A stretch of 64,000 nt of DNA from Galbibacter kalidii (GCF_026241135.1 NZ_JAPFGA010000007.1:1-64000); one strand, 5' to 3'. Positions 1 to 9,043 are shown, numbered from the stretch's first letter. Notes: generated from the sequence alone by a model not told the origin. Translations and numbers: made by a program.

Positions 1-33
1 TTCTTCATAAGTGTATAAAATTTAAAATTAATC

Positions 34-68
34 AAAAAAAATCGAGGGTTGCAACCCTCGATTTTTTT
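34..68. terminator. Bidirectional intrinsic terminator
   Basis: A GC-rich stem (arms TCGAGGGTT and AACCCTCGA, almost no loop) is flanked by an A-run on the left and a T-run on the right. It can therefore end transcription in either direction. It lies downstream of cysM on the minus strand and probably ends the cysE-cysM operon. Confidence 0.8.
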
Positions 69-189
69 AAACTTTACACACTTGGTGAGATACTACCGGC
101 AAAATATATTTTACCACTCTGTTTGTCCTCAAGGGGACAATTAATTTTCACTTTGATGGAGATATAAAGTAACCAGTAGCAACCAAACT

Positions 190-1080
190 TTACTCATCAA
201 ACAAATCAGATGACAGATAACGATCGCCACGGTCGCAGATAACCACGACAATCACCCCTTTTTTGATAGTTTTAGCGAGTTTTAGAGCTGCTGCAACGGC
301 ACCGCCGCTGCTCATTCCGGCAAATATACCTTCTCTCTTGGCGAGTTCTTTGGCCATTTCCCGGGCTTCTTGTTCGCTCACCTCAATCACCTGATCTACC
401 TTTTTCGGATTAAAGATCTTTGGAAGATATTCCTCGGGCCACTTCCGTATTCCCGGAATTCTTGATTCATCCGTAGGCTGTACCCCAACAATCTGAATCT
501 GATGGTTCTTTTCCTTTAAAAATGTAGAAGTACCCATGATAGTGCCCGTTGTTCCCATGGAAGAAACAAAATGAGTGATTTCACCTTCAGTATCCCTCCA
601 TATCTCAGGACCTGTGGTTTTATAATGCGCTTTCCAGTTGTCGTCGTTTCCAAATTGATTCAACGAGACATAACCTTCGTTTTTCACCTTGTTTTCGGCA
701 TAATCCCTCGAACCTTCAATACCCACATCAACAGAAGTCAAAGTCACCTTTGCTCCATAGGCACGCATGGTCTGCACCCGTTCTTTGGTGGAATTTTCCG
801 GCATCACGAGTTCGATATCCAATCCGAATAAAGAAGCGATCATCGCTAGGGCAATACCCGTATTCCCACTGGTAGCTTCGATGAGTTTGGTATTTTCAGA
901 AATATCACCCCGCTCCAAAGCACTTTTTATCATATTGTAGGCCGGTCGGTCTTTAACGCTTCCTCCCGGATTGTTGCCTTCGAGTTTAAACAGTAATTGA
1001 ATGTCGGGGTTGTTGATCAAAACTTTGGATTCTACCAAAGGGGTATTTCCTATCTGGTCTAAAACAGAGGGTCTATTCAT
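190..1080 (-). CDS. cysM: Cysteine synthase B (O-acetylserine sulfhydrylase)
   Basis: PLP-dependent enzyme that makes L-cysteine from O-acetylserine and sulfide (or thiosulfate in CysM-type enzymes), in the cytoplasm. At 296 residues it has normal family length. Visible motifs are the N-terminal IGNTPL, the PLP lysine K43 in GGSVKDR, the phosphate/substrate loop TSGNTG near residues 70-75, and the C-terminal GMSSGGAV loop. It overlaps the 3' end of cysE by 8 bases, so the two are translationally coupled and cysE supplies its substrate. The CysM rather than CysK label follows its length and overall sequence character; the distinction is an inference. Confidence 0.92.
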   Translation of the reverse strand: MNRPSVLDQIGNTPLVESKVLINNPDIQLLFKLEGNNPGGSVKDRPAYNMIKSALERGDISENTKLIEATSGNTGIALAMIASLFGLDIELVMPENSTKERVQTMRAYGAKVTLTSVDVGIEGSRDYAENKVKNEGYVSLNQFGNDDNWKAHYKTTGPEIWRDTEGEITHFVSSMGTTGTIMGTSTFLKEKNHQIQIVGVQPTDESRIPGIRKWPEEYLPKIFNPKKVDQVIEVSEQEAREMAKELAKREGIFAGMSSGGAVAAALKLAKTIKKGVIVVVICDRGDRYLSSDLFDE

Positions 1081-1861
1081 TGGTTACGGTCTTAATTTTA
1101 ATATCAGGTTTGTGGGAAACTACAGAATTGGCAGGAACCGATTTTGTCAACCAGACATTACCCCCAATGATGCTATTCTCACCAATGACAGTCTCGCCTC
1201 CCAAAATAGTGGCATTGGCATATATGGTTACGTTGTTTTCGATGGTGGGGTGTCTTTTTACGTTTTCCATATCTTTGGCTACATACAAAGCCCCTAAAGT
1301 AACTCCCTGATATATTTTTACATTATCTTTTATCACAGTGGTCTCTCCTATAACCACACCGGTAGCGTGATCTATAAAAAAGGATTTCCCGATTTTTGCC
1401 CCGGGGTTAATATCAACACCGGTGAGTCGATGGGCATATTCCGTCATCAACCTTGGCACCAATGGAAATCCGCTTACATACAATTCATGGGCAAGCCTGT
1501 AGATAGCGATAGCATAAAACCCGGGATAGCACAAATAAACCTCTTCTATGGAAAGGGATGCCGGGTCGTTTTTGGCAATGGCTTTGGCATCATCATTTAT
1601 CATTTCGAGAATATGCGGAAGCTTGGCGATATAGTTATCCCACACCTTGGAACACGGTTTATCGACATTCCAGCAGGCAAGATCAACCAATTCTTCAAAC
1701 TCATCTTTCAAAGCCTCCATGTTTTCTTCTACCGGGGTTTCGGCATCAAAAAGTGTACGGAAAAGATGTTTGGTAAACCTTTCAGCAGTTTTCTTCAACC
1801 TGAATTTTAAATTGGGCTGTTGCTTGTGTTGCTTGATACTTTCAACTATTGAATTTCCCAT
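1073..1861 (-). CDS. cysE: Serine O-acetyltransferase
   Basis: Transfers acetyl from acetyl-CoA to serine, the committed step of cysteine synthesis. An all-helical N-terminal half is followed by a left-handed beta-helix of hexapeptide repeats from about residue 150, with the active-site segment IDHATGVVIGET. I prefer the ATG at 1861 (MGNSIVES), giving 262 residues. An in-frame extension to 1903 adds only hydrophobic, atypical residues (MVVIIINFD). First gene of the cysE-cysM operon, divergent from the DUF2461 gene. The EpsC-like long form of the enzyme is usual in Bacteroidetes. Confidence 0.92.
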   Translation of the reverse strand: MGNSIVESIKQHKQQPNLKFRLKKTAERFTKHLFRTLFDAETPVEENMEALKDEFEELVDLACWNVDKPCSKVWDNYIAKLPHILEMINDDAKAIAKNDPASLSIEEVYLCYPGFYAIAIYRLAHELYVSGFPLVPRLMTEYAHRLTGVDINPGAKIGKSFFIDHATGVVIGETTVIKDNVKIYQGVTLGALYVAKDMENVKRHPTIENNVTIYANATILGGETVIGENSIIGGNVWLTKSVPANSVVSHKPDIKIKTVTNE

Positions 1862-1955
1862 GGCAATTTCTTTTATATCAAAATTAATAATAATTACTAC
1901 CAAAGCAGCTTCAAATTATATAACTTTATGAAACTATAACAAACTTTTAAGTCGA

Positions 1956-2636
1956 ATGAACAAAACACACATTTCACCTTCTACCTTTGAATTTTTAAAA
2001 AAATTGAAAAAAAACAATGAAAGAAACTGGTTTAACGAACATAAAAAGCAGTTTAAGAAGGAAGAAAAGCAGGTAAAAGCGTTTTTTAATACGTTGTTGG
2101 AAAAGTTAAGAACCCATGATGAAATTGAAGAAGTTAAAATGTTCAGGATTTATCGGGATGTAAGGTTTTCAGCCAATAAGAAACCGTATAAAGAGCATTT
2201 AGCCGGTTCTTTCAGAAGGGTAAAACCCCGGTTGCGTGGTGGTTATTATTTGCATTTGGAACCGGAAAAATCCTTTGTGGGATGCGGATTTTGGGCACCT
2301 GAAAAAGATGATCTGAAAAGGATACGCAAGGAATTTGAGGTTGATGATAGCGAAATAAGGGCCATTTTGAAGGACAAGAAGCTTAAAGCCACATTCGGGG
2401 AGATGAAAGGCGATGAATTAAAAACTGCACCGAGGGGTTTTGATAAAGAGCACCCTGCTATCGACCTGATCAGAAAAAAGCAATTTGTATTTACCAAAAC
2501 TTTTTCTGATGCTGAAGTCCTTTCACCGGATTTTATCGATCAAGTGGACAATGCTTTTAAAGCTGTTCGACCGTATTTTGATTATATGAGCGACGTCTTG
2601 ACGACCGACCTTAATGGAGTTTCATTAATCGATTAA
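1956..2636 (+). CDS. DUF2461 family protein
   Basis: Conserved 226-residue cytosolic protein of the DUF2461/TIGR02453 family. Typical features are the start STFEFLKKLKKNNERNWFN, the central segment FRIYRDVRFSANKKPYKEH, and GGYYLHLEP. No enzymatic function is established for the family, and I see no signal peptide or membrane segment. It is divergent from cysE with a 94-base gap, so it is probably a single-gene unit. Confidence 0.85.
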   Translation: MNKTHISPSTFEFLKKLKKNNERNWFNEHKKQFKKEEKQVKAFFNTLLEKLRTHDEIEEVKMFRIYRDVRFSANKKPYKEHLAGSFRRVKPRLRGGYYLHLEPEKSFVGCGFWAPEKDDLKRIRKEFEVDDSEIRAILKDKKLKATFGEMKGDELKTAPRGFDKEHPAIDLIRKKQFVFTKTFSDAEVLSPDFIDQVDNAFKAVRPYFDYMSDVLTTDLNGVSLID

Positions 2637-2683
2637 AATAATAGCTTCGTATGCCTGTTCAAGGGCTTATTCAGCGAGGAAAA

Positions 2684-3091
2684 TCAAGCAAATATTTCGC
2701 TCTCCAGCAATTGAACCCGGTCTTTTAGCTTTTCGATCACTATACTCATCATCCGTTTGTTTAATGCTGAAGAGTTTTCAATATACGTTAAGTACTCGTC
2801 AACGGTAAACTGGCCTATCACCATGCCTTTTAGTGAGTTCCTGAATTTGATGTCTTTTTGAATGGCGTTTTCGATATACTGAAACTTTTTTTCAAGCTCC
2901 AGCTCAAAGAAAACCCCTTTGTGCTTGTTGGCATAATTTCGAAATGCCTCAAGCAGTAAATCTTTTTGAAGTTTAATAATGGGCCTCAATGTCACGTTCT
3001 GAAAACGCTCATCTTTGCTCATATTTTCATAAACTGTTTCTGATGGAATTTCTGGACGTACGCTGAGTAAATCCGCTGTTCTGGTATCCAT
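2684..3091 (-). CDS. Conserved flavobacterial protein of unknown function
   Basis: A 135-residue, charged, soluble protein predicted to be mostly helical, with segments such as ERFQNVTLRPIIKLQKDLLL and KFRNSLKGMVIGQFTVDEY. I recognise the type as widespread in Flavobacteriaceae. Homologues are sometimes labelled glyoxalase, but no vicinal-oxygen-chelate fold or metal ligands are evident, so I do not adopt that name. It converges with the DUF2461 gene and has no obvious operon partner. Confidence 0.7.
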   Translation of the reverse strand: MDTRTADLLSVRPEIPSETVYENMSKDERFQNVTLRPIIKLQKDLLLEAFRNYANKHKGVFFELELEKKFQYIENAIQKDIKFRNSLKGMVIGQFTVDEYLTYIENSSALNKRMMSIVIEKLKDRVQLLESEIFA

Positions 3092-3501
3092 AATAGAGAA
3101 GTTTTCTTAAAGGTATGAATATATAAAGCTGTATATCGGACACTTAATTGATACTTTTCAACGGGTTATAAACAATTGGGCAGCATGGCACATATAAGGG
3201 ATTAGGCTGATTTTAGCCTTAAAAATAGCTATGAAAAATGGTACTATATGAAATTTAAAACTTGTGGGCGCAGAATAGGGAAACAAATTATACAGGATAG
3301 ATTTAAGGAACATTGGGGAACAATATATACCACCCTTATGGGGTTTGAAACATATCAACAGATAATTCCCTATAAATATTAAGTTCATTTGAACCCCGTT
3401 AGGGGTCGCATATTCAACTGCACAAGAAAAGTCTGTGCGTTACGACGAAGGAATTGATTAGGTAAAGAATTTTGTGTACTTTGAATTAATAAAAAAAGAA
3501 G
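3092..3501. other. Intergenic region with palindromic elements
   Basis: No convincing gene. Around 3330-3350 and 3390-3408 lie two related short palindromes (CCCTTATGGGGTTTGAA and TTGAACCCCGTTAGGGG) whose inner arms can also pair with one another, forming a larger foldback. Such REP-like units are common between Bacteroidetes genes. The remainder presumably holds the promoter of the aldehyde dehydrogenase. Confidence 0.45.
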
Positions 3502-4857
3502 ATGATACATTCCATAAACCCCTATACCGATAAAAAAATATACAGTTTTTCAGAATTGACAGATGAAGAGGTCAGTTTGAAAACCGACAGGGCCGATGAT
3601 GCTTTTTCAACATGGAAAAACACTTCTTTAGAAGAAAGGGCAAAGCTGATGTTCAACGCGGCAAAGGTATTGCGCGAACATAAAACCGATTATGCCAAAA
3701 CAATTTCCATGGAAATGGGAAAACCTGTAAAACAAGCCGTAGCCGAGATTGAAAAATGCGCTTGGGTTTGCGAGTATTATGCTGAAAATGCTGAACCTTT
3801 CCTTGCCGATGAATCCATAGTGACAGACGCCCATAAAAGTTATGCCAAGTTTGAACCTTTGGGGGTGATTTTGGCTGTAATGCCGTGGAATTATCCGTTT
3901 TGGCAGGTGTTTCGTTTTGCTGCGCCCGCTTTGATGGCCGGAAATGCAGCGGTATTGAAACACGCTTCATCGGTAATGAAAAGCGGCAATAATATTCAGG
4001 AAGTCTTCGAAAAAGCTGGATTCCCTAAAAATCTATTTCAGAATTTAATCATCGGGAGCAGTAAAGTAGAAAAGGTGATTACAAACAAAAAGATCAAAGC
4101 AGTTACATTAACCGGAAGTCAGCCTGCGGGTAGTGCAGTGGCATCGGCAGCAGGCAGGGAAATCAAAAAATCGGTTTTGGAACTGGGTGGAAACAATGCT
4201 TTTATTGTTTTGAATGATGCTGATCTGGATGCAGCAGTTGATGTGGGGATCAACGCACGTTATCAAAACGCGGGACAAAGTTGCATTGCGGCCAAACGGT
4301 TGTTGCTTCAGGAAGGTATAGCCGATGCGTTTATGGAAAAATACCTAGAGCGTGTTAAAGCATTAAAAAGCGGGGATCCACTGGATGAAAGCACATACAT
4401 AGGTGTCATGGCTAGTGAAAGTCATGCTGTCGAACTTGAAATGCAAGTGGGGATTTCGGTTAAAATGGGAGCTAAGGTTTTAACAGGAGGGAAACGGGAC
4501 AAAGCTTATTTCCCCCCAACGGTGATAACAGATGTTACAGCTGAAATGCCAGTTTTTAAGGAAGAAACCTTTGGTCCGATTATGGCTGTAAAAACATTTA
4601 AAACAGTTGATGAGGCTATTGCAATATCCAATAATTCTTCTTTCGGTTTGGGTGTATCCCTTTTCACCAAAGACATAGCGAAAGCAGAAGAATTGGTTTC
4701 AAGATTTGATGAAGGCGCTGTTTTTATCAACGAATTGGTGAAGTCCGACCCGAGATTACCCTTTGGAGGGATCAAAAAATCTGGATTTGGAAGGGAATTA
4801 GGTATCTTTGGGATCAGGGAATTTGTAAATATAAAAACAGTTTTTATTCAGAAATAA
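3502..4857 (+). CDS. NAD(P)-dependent aldehyde dehydrogenase (succinate-semialdehyde type)
   Basis: Oxidises an aldehyde to the acid with NAD(P)+. At 451 residues it matches short bacterial succinate-semialdehyde dehydrogenases. Visible are the cofactor-binding MPWNYPFWQ region, the catalytic Glu in LELGGNN (about residue 227), the catalytic Cys in NAGQSCIA (about 261), and the C-terminal PFGGIKKSGFGRE. The DUF72 gene follows after 15 bases on the same strand, so the two may be co-transcribed. Substrate is inferred from family resemblance; other short aldehydes are possible. Confidence 0.88.
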   Translation: MIHSINPYTDKKIYSFSELTDEEVSLKTDRADDAFSTWKNTSLEERAKLMFNAAKVLREHKTDYAKTISMEMGKPVKQAVAEIEKCAWVCEYYAENAEPFLADESIVTDAHKSYAKFEPLGVILAVMPWNYPFWQVFRFAAPALMAGNAAVLKHASSVMKSGNNIQEVFEKAGFPKNLFQNLIIGSSKVEKVITNKKIKAVTLTGSQPAGSAVASAAGREIKKSVLELGGNNAFIVLNDADLDAAVDVGINARYQNAGQSCIAAKRLLLQEGIADAFMEKYLERVKALKSGDPLDESTYIGVMASESHAVELEMQVGISVKMGAKVLTGGKRDKAYFPPTVITDVTAEMPVFKEETFGPIMAVKTFKTVDEAIAISNNSSFGLGVSLFTKDIAKAEELVSRFDEGAVFINELVKSDPRLPFGGIKKSGFGRELGIFGIREFVNIKTVFIQK

Positions 4858-4872
4858 AAAAACAAGAAACAG

Positions 4873-5769
4873 ATGAAATTTGGAAAAACTGACACTCCGG
4901 AATTGATAGATTTCACTTTGCCGGAAGATCATCCTGAAACAAGTGTTGTATTATCAAAGCATAAAAACAAGTCTAAAACCCCTCGGGTATATGTGGGTTG
5001 TGCCAAATGGAACAAACAGGACTTGAAGAATTTTTATCCGCGGGGAACAAAAGATGAACTGAGCTATTATTCCACTCAATTTAATTCCATTGAGATGAAT
5101 TCTACTTTTTACAGGAATTTCCCGATACCTCAATTTGAGAAGTGGTATGAAAAAGCGCCGGCAGATTTTAAATTTTTTCCGAAAGTGAATCAGATGGTGA
5201 GTCATATGAAACGATTGATCGATTTCGAGAAATACCTACCTGAGTATCTGGATGGGGTGGTTCATTTTAAAGAAAAGTTGGGTACTATCTTTTTACAGAT
5301 GCACAATAATTTCGCTCCGAAAAACTTCGATAGGGTAGTACATTTTATTGAAGCCTGGCCTAAAGAATTGAAGTTGGCGGTGGAGTTCAGGCATACAGAT
5401 TGGTTTAATGAAGAGGCGGTGGCAAAAGAGTTGTACCATCTTTTGGAGGAGAACAATGTAGTCAATGTTTTGGTAGATACCGCTGCGCGAAGGGACCTGC
5501 TACACATGAGACTTACGAATAACGAGACTTTTATCCGTTATGTAGGGGCAAACCACGAGAGCGATTACACCCGTTTGGACGATTGGGTAGATCGTTTAAA
5601 AAAGTGGAATGAAACGGGACTGATGAACATTCATTTTTTTGTGCATCAAAACCTGGAAAGGGCATCCCCTTTGTTATCAGCCTATTTTATCAAAAAACTG
5701 AACAAGGAACTCGGAACAGATCTCATCATCCCGAAGACAAAAGACAGTATAAATCCTAAGCTTTTTTAG
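4873..5769 (+). CDS. DUF72 (YecE-like) protein
   Basis: 298-residue protein of the DUF72/YecE family, which adopts a TIM-barrel-like fold and has no settled biochemical role. Motifs include YVGCAKWNKQDLKNFYP near the N-terminus, FNSIEMNSTFYRNF, AVEFRHTDWF and the C-terminal NIHFFVHQNLERASP. It immediately follows the aldehyde dehydrogenase. No signal peptide or membrane segment. Confidence 0.85.
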   Translation: MKFGKTDTPELIDFTLPEDHPETSVVLSKHKNKSKTPRVYVGCAKWNKQDLKNFYPRGTKDELSYYSTQFNSIEMNSTFYRNFPIPQFEKWYEKAPADFKFFPKVNQMVSHMKRLIDFEKYLPEYLDGVVHFKEKLGTIFLQMHNNFAPKNFDRVVHFIEAWPKELKLAVEFRHTDWFNEEAVAKELYHLLEENNVVNVLVDTAARRDLLHMRLTNNETFIRYVGANHESDYTRLDDWVDRLKKWNETGLMNIHFFVHQNLERASPLLSAYFIKKLNKELGTDLIIPKTKDSINPKLF

Positions 5770-5797
5770 TGAAAGCCTCACGAAGTCAGTTCGATTT

Positions 5798-6781
5798 CTA
5801 TGACAAAACCAAACGATTTTGGTAATAAGTTTTATTTTTAATAAGTGCCATAGCAATATGTATTATTTTGTTTCTAACAGCATTTAAAACACTCATTTTG
5901 TTTTTGCCTTCTTCAACTTTGCGAAGATAGTAGTTTTGTAGGTCATTTTTCATTCTTACCGCTCTCATGGCTGCCATTTGCAAAGTTGACTTCAATTGCA
6001 AGTCTGCCATTTTGGAGACCCTTGGCCTTGTTTTCAAGCTACTACCACTTTGTTGTTCAAAAGGCGCCACACCGGAAAAGCAGGCTAGTTTCCTTGGGTT
6101 CATCAACCGTTGGAAGCCTTCTGTTTTGATGGCGATGGTCCAAGCGGTTATGTCCCCGACACCGGGTATTGATTTGATCCTTACAATATCTTTTTTCAAT
6201 TTCGGGTCACTGTTGACCTCTTCTCTGATCAAAGCTTCTATCTCGGTGACATGCTTGTTGATTTCCTTGATATTTTTCAGGTTGATCTTGATCAGTTTTT
6301 GAGTCGATTTATTGAACGCAACAGCTTTTAGATCTGCTATTTGCTGTTTCAAGGCCTTTCTTTGCTTTACTTTGAACCGGCGTTGTGCCAATAGTATCTT
6401 AAGGGATTTTACGGTCTTGCTTATTGGCTGCCAGCAGTCAAGATCATGATGGTTCCTTTCAATGAACACTGCTATCCTTTTGGCGTCCACTTTATCGTTC
6501 TTGCCGCGGACAAGGCCGATACTTCTCTTGATATGCTTTGGGTCGATCACGTATGCTTTAAAACCAAAGCCTTCCAGTGCCTGGTAAAGGTTGAAGTTGT
6601 AATGGCCTGTGTTTTCCATAGCTATAAAGGCCTGGGGGTCTGATTTTGAGATGGCCTTCAATAACTTCCGGATACTCTTTGTTTCGTTCCCGATTTTGTG
6701 AAAGGTTTCTGACCCTGAACTTCTGACACAAAAATCCAATGAGCCCTTACTGATATCAACTCCAACATAAATACTTTTCAT
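5798..6781 (-). CDS. IS110-family transposase
   Basis: 327 residues, full length. The N-terminal RuvC-like DEDD domain shows D9 in VGVDIS, E56 in AMENTGHY, and D96 and D99 in GKNDKVDAKR. A coiled-coil-rich middle (about residues 130-200) leads to the C-terminal Transposase_20 domain with IPGVGDITAW, and the serine motif SGSS (about 245-248) followed by RVSKMAD. All expected catalytic positions are present, so the element is probably active. In this family the enzyme works with a bridge RNA to recombine donor and target DNA. Confidence 0.93.
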   Translation of the reverse strand: MKSIYVGVDISKGSLDFCVRSSGSETFHKIGNETKSIRKLLKAISKSDPQAFIAMENTGHYNFNLYQALEGFGFKAYVIDPKHIKRSIGLVRGKNDKVDAKRIAVFIERNHHDLDCWQPISKTVKSLKILLAQRRFKVKQRKALKQQIADLKAVAFNKSTQKLIKINLKNIKEINKHVTEIEALIREEVNSDPKLKKDIVRIKSIPGVGDITAWTIAIKTEGFQRLMNPRKLACFSGVAPFEQQSGSSLKTRPRVSKMADLQLKSTLQMAAMRAVRMKNDLQNYYLRKVEEGKNKMSVLNAVRNKIIHIAMALIKNKTYYQNRLVLS

Positions 6782-6802
6782 AACTTTGCTTCTAACTTTG
6801 TT

Positions 6803-6963
6803 AAAAGAGAGTAGTTCATCAATAACTCAACTCCTTAATAATGGGCTTTAAATCCCAAATTTCTATTAGAGATTGTTGATGAAAGCATGAACTTAAGTCT
6901 AAATCGAACTATGAATTTTTAAATTTTGAGTGCCATTAGTGTACTTAAGTTCAGCTCTCTTTT
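6803..6963 (-). ncRNA. Candidate IS110 bridge RNA region
   Basis: Directly upstream of the transposase ATG. Outer arms AAAAGAGAG (6803-6811) and CTCTCTTTT (6955-6963) enclose two stem-loops. The first pairs TTCATCAATAACTC (6815-6828) with GAGATTGTTGATGAA (6869-6883). The second pairs TGAACTTAAG (6888-6897) with CTTAAGTTCA (6945-6954). Two internal loops of about 40-47 bases inside a closing stem is the architecture described for bridge RNAs. Transcript ends and loop-to-DNA matches were not verified. Confidence 0.6.
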
Positions 6964-7009
6964 TTAATTAAACTTGACATAAATATACAATTGCAAGTCT
7001 AAAGGAGTG

Positions 7010-7047
7010 CCTTGTGGAATGTTGTGAAAACAACCCATTCCACGAGG
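7010..7047. repeat. Strong hairpin at the edge of the IS110 element
   Basis: CCTTGTGGAATG, TTGT, GAAA, ACAA and CATTCCACGAGG form a long near-perfect stem with a four-base loop, with two extra bases on the right arm. It may be a REP-like palindrome that the IS used as target, since several IS110 relatives prefer such sites, or a terminator-like element. Confidence 0.55.
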
Positions 7048-7120
7048 TGTATCGAGAACAAATGATTTTAAATTGAACAGAAGTTGAAAATTAAAAGTCA
7101 AATCAAAAAAGATCAGACAT

Positions 7121-7702
7121 ATGCAAAATATCGTAGTGTTTTGTGGTAGCAGTGGCGGTTATAAACCGATTTATGGTGAAATCGCCTACGCCTTGGGAGA
7201 AAAATTGGCAAAAGAAGGAAAAACTATCATTTATGGAGCCAGCAAATTGGGATTAATGGGAAAAGTAGCCGAAGGCAGTTTGGCGCATGGAGGAGAGGTA
7301 GTTGGCGTAATCCCTGAGTTTTTAAAAACCAAGGAGGTCGTTCATACTGGAATATCACAAATACACACGACAACGAACATGCACGAGCGCAAATTATTGA
7401 TGAATGAACTTTCTGATGCTGTGATCACACTTCCCGGGGGTTTTGGCACCATGGAAGAATTGTTCGAGTTGGTCACCTGGGCACAGTTGGGTTTGCATCA
7501 AAAACCGATAGGAATCTTAAATATCGACGGATTTTACGATGATCTTATCCACCTGCTAGACGGTATGGTAGCCAAAGGATTCCTCAAACAAGAAAACCGT
7601 GATCTGCTTTTGGTAGATGAAACCATTGAAGGATTGGTCCAAAAAATGGAAAACTACAAACCGATCATCGTCCCGAAATGGATCAATAAAGAGCAGGTTT
7701 AG
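7121..7702 (+). CDS. LOG family protein (cytokinin riboside 5'-monophosphate phosphoribohydrolase type)
   Basis: 193-residue member of the LOG/TIGR00730 Rossmann-fold family, which cleaves nucleoside 5'-monophosphates to base and ribose 5-phosphate. Motifs visible: VVFCGSSGG at the N-terminus, YGASKLGLMG, and the diagnostic PGGFGTMEELFE. Bacterial members are usually AMP or cytokinin-nucleotide hydrolases; the natural substrate here is unknown. It stands alone between the IS110 element and a hairpin terminator. Confidence 0.9.
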   Translation: MQNIVVFCGSSGGYKPIYGEIAYALGEKLAKEGKTIIYGASKLGLMGKVAEGSLAHGGEVVGVIPEFLKTKEVVHTGISQIHTTTNMHERKLLMNELSDAVITLPGGFGTMEELFELVTWAQLGLHQKPIGILNIDGFYDDLIHLLDGMVAKGFLKQENRDLLLVDETIEGLVQKMENYKPIIVPKWINKEQV

Positions 7703-7730
7703 ATTTCTGTAATATACCTCCCTATTGACT

Positions 7731-7762
7731 AGACCTGTCAGGTTTTGAAACCTGACAGGTCT
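7731..7762. terminator. Perfect hairpin, terminator-like repeat
   Basis: AGACCTGTCAGGTTT and AAACCTGACAGGTCT are exact inverted copies with a two-base loop, followed by TTTCTAG. It lies 29 bases after the LOG stop codon and probably ends that transcript. It belongs to the same palindrome type as those at 52074 and 54555. Confidence 0.65.
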
Positions 7763-7906
7763 TTCTAGTTCTAGTTAATCGTGAAAAATAAGTTATATGC
7801 TGTAAATCAGTTAATTAATTCGTATATTTAATAAGATATTTCTACTTAAACCTGAGTTTAAGTAATGGCTTGTGTTTGGAGTTATAACTTACAAAATATT
7901 GTCGCG

Positions 7907-8650
7907 ATGAATTTTATGGGTATTATTATTATTGTGTTAGGTGCTTTTTTGCTTGCCGGAATACGCATTATTTTTGAGTATAAAAGGGCATTAAAATTCA
8001 GGTTTGGAAAATATATAAAAATTTTGAATCCCGGATTTCGATGGATCATTCCAATCATAGAGACTATTCAGATAGTGGATATACGTGTTATCACCATCAA
8101 TATTATTTCGCAAGAGGTGATGACTGAAGATAACGTGCCTTGTAGCATCGATGGTGTGGTGTTTTTTAAAATTGATGATCCAGAAAAGGCAGTGTTGGAG
8201 GTTGAAGAGTATGGTTTTGCCATTACCCAATTGTCTCAAGCCGCTTTAAGGGATGTTTGTGGTAAAGTGGAATTGGATACAATTTTATCCAAACGTGAAG
8301 AAATGGGAAAGAATATTAAGGCAATTGTGGAGATTGAAACCAAAGGATGGGGTATTGATATTATCGATGTAAAGATCAAGGATATTCAATTGCCGGAGAA
8401 TATGAAACGTATGATGGCCAGTCAGGCAGAAGCCGAACGTTCCAGACGTTCCAGGGTAATTTTGGCCCTGGCCGAAGAACAAGCAGCGGGAAAATTACTT
8501 GAGGCCGGTAAATTGATAGATAAGTCGCCATCAGCAATAAAATTGAGGTTATATCAAACATTGTCCAATATAGCAGCAGAGAAAAATTCTACCATTTTAT
8601 TTCCGTTCCCTGAAGAAGTACTTCCGAGAGATAAGTCATCTCAGAAATAG
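7907..8650 (+). CDS. Slipin / stomatin-like SPFH protein
   Basis: Membrane-anchored SPFH (band 7) protein. A hydrophobic N-terminus (MGIIIIVLGAFLLAG) is followed by the band-7 domain with PGFRWIIPIIETIQIVDIRV and DGVVFFKIDDPEKAV, then a coiled-coil segment RMMASQAEAERSRRSRVILA. I chose the ATG at 7907, where the membrane anchor begins; the frame is also open from 7865. Slipins are thought to organise membrane microdomains, and bacterial ones often sit beside an NfeD partner. None is present here. Confidence 0.87.
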   Translation: MNFMGIIIIVLGAFLLAGIRIIFEYKRALKFRFGKYIKILNPGFRWIIPIIETIQIVDIRVITINIISQEVMTEDNVPCSIDGVVFFKIDDPEKAVLEVEEYGFAITQLSQAALRDVCGKVELDTILSKREEMGKNIKAIVEIETKGWGIDIIDVKIKDIQLPENMKRMMASQAEAERSRRSRVILALAEEQAAGKLLEAGKLIDKSPSAIKLRLYQTLSNIAAEKNSTILFPFPEEVLPRDKSSQK

Positions 8651-8653
8651 TTT

Positions 8654-9043
8654 TTATAGTTCTGTACCACCAAGTAATTTGAGTTCTTGTCCTTTTTCGG
8701 GCTGTCCGTCAATAACTGGCATTGCCTTCATGATGAGCGCTCTTATTTCTTCATCTTTCAACGAATTGTCATGATCTTCCTTCCGTTCCCAAATTTCAGT
8801 GACATAAACCGAGTTGGGCTCGTTCTCGTCTTTACTTACCACATAAAGTTTGCAACCTTTTGCCGTAGAAACCAGTTGAGAGGCTTCTATCAGGATATTG
8901 GCAAGTTCTTCTGCATGCCCCTCTTTTGCTGTGAGTTTTCCGTGTAATAGATATTTGTTCATGTTTTCATGATTGTCGGAATCAGTTTGTGAGAAACACA
9001 GACAGCTTGTAAGACATAAAATTAAGAATAGTGTAGTTTTCAT
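8654..9043 (-). CDS. Exported antibiotic-biosynthesis-monooxygenase (ABM) domain protein
   Basis: 129 residues. A Sec signal peptide (MKTTLFLILCLTSCLCFSQ) is followed by a ferredoxin-like ABM domain resembling YgiN-type quinol monooxygenases, with LLHGKLTAKEGHAEELANILIEAS and YVTEIWERKEDH. The cysteines at the end of the hydrophobic stretch do not form a clean lipobox, so it is probably secreted or periplasmic. Its stop lies 3 bases from the stop of the slipin on the opposite strand. Substrate unknown. Confidence 0.8.
   Translation of the reverse strand: MKTTLFLILCLTSCLCFSQTDSDNHENMNKYLLHGKLTAKEGHAEELANILIEASQLVSTAKGCKLYVVSKDENEPNSVYVTEIWERKEDHDNSLKDEEIRALIMKAMPVIDGQPEKGQELKLLGGTEL

Larger units (their letters stand above)
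5770..7009 (-). mobile_element. IS110-family insertion sequence
   Basis: A complete-looking element: an intact IS110 transposase preceded on the same (minus) strand by about 200 bases of structured non-coding DNA. IS110 elements lack long terminal inverted repeats and encode a bridge RNA in a non-coding end; this arrangement fits the subgroup with the RNA upstream of the transposase. Exact ends cannot be set from a single copy. The limits given are only the space between the DUF72 stop and a hairpin at 7010. Confidence 0.75.

Noticed and set aside
571..831. Plus-strand frame opposite cysM
   Set aside because: Shadow of cysM on the other strand, as are the other antisense frames over confirmed genes throughout the window.
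2684..3091. Glyoxalase annotation for the 135-residue protein
   Set aside because: No VOC repeats or metal-binding residues are visible; the label seems to be inherited misannotation.
3158..3388. Minus-strand open frame of 76 codons in the 3.1-3.5 kb gap
   Set aside because: Composition is atypical, it runs across palindromic repeats, and it has no recognisable family or start context.
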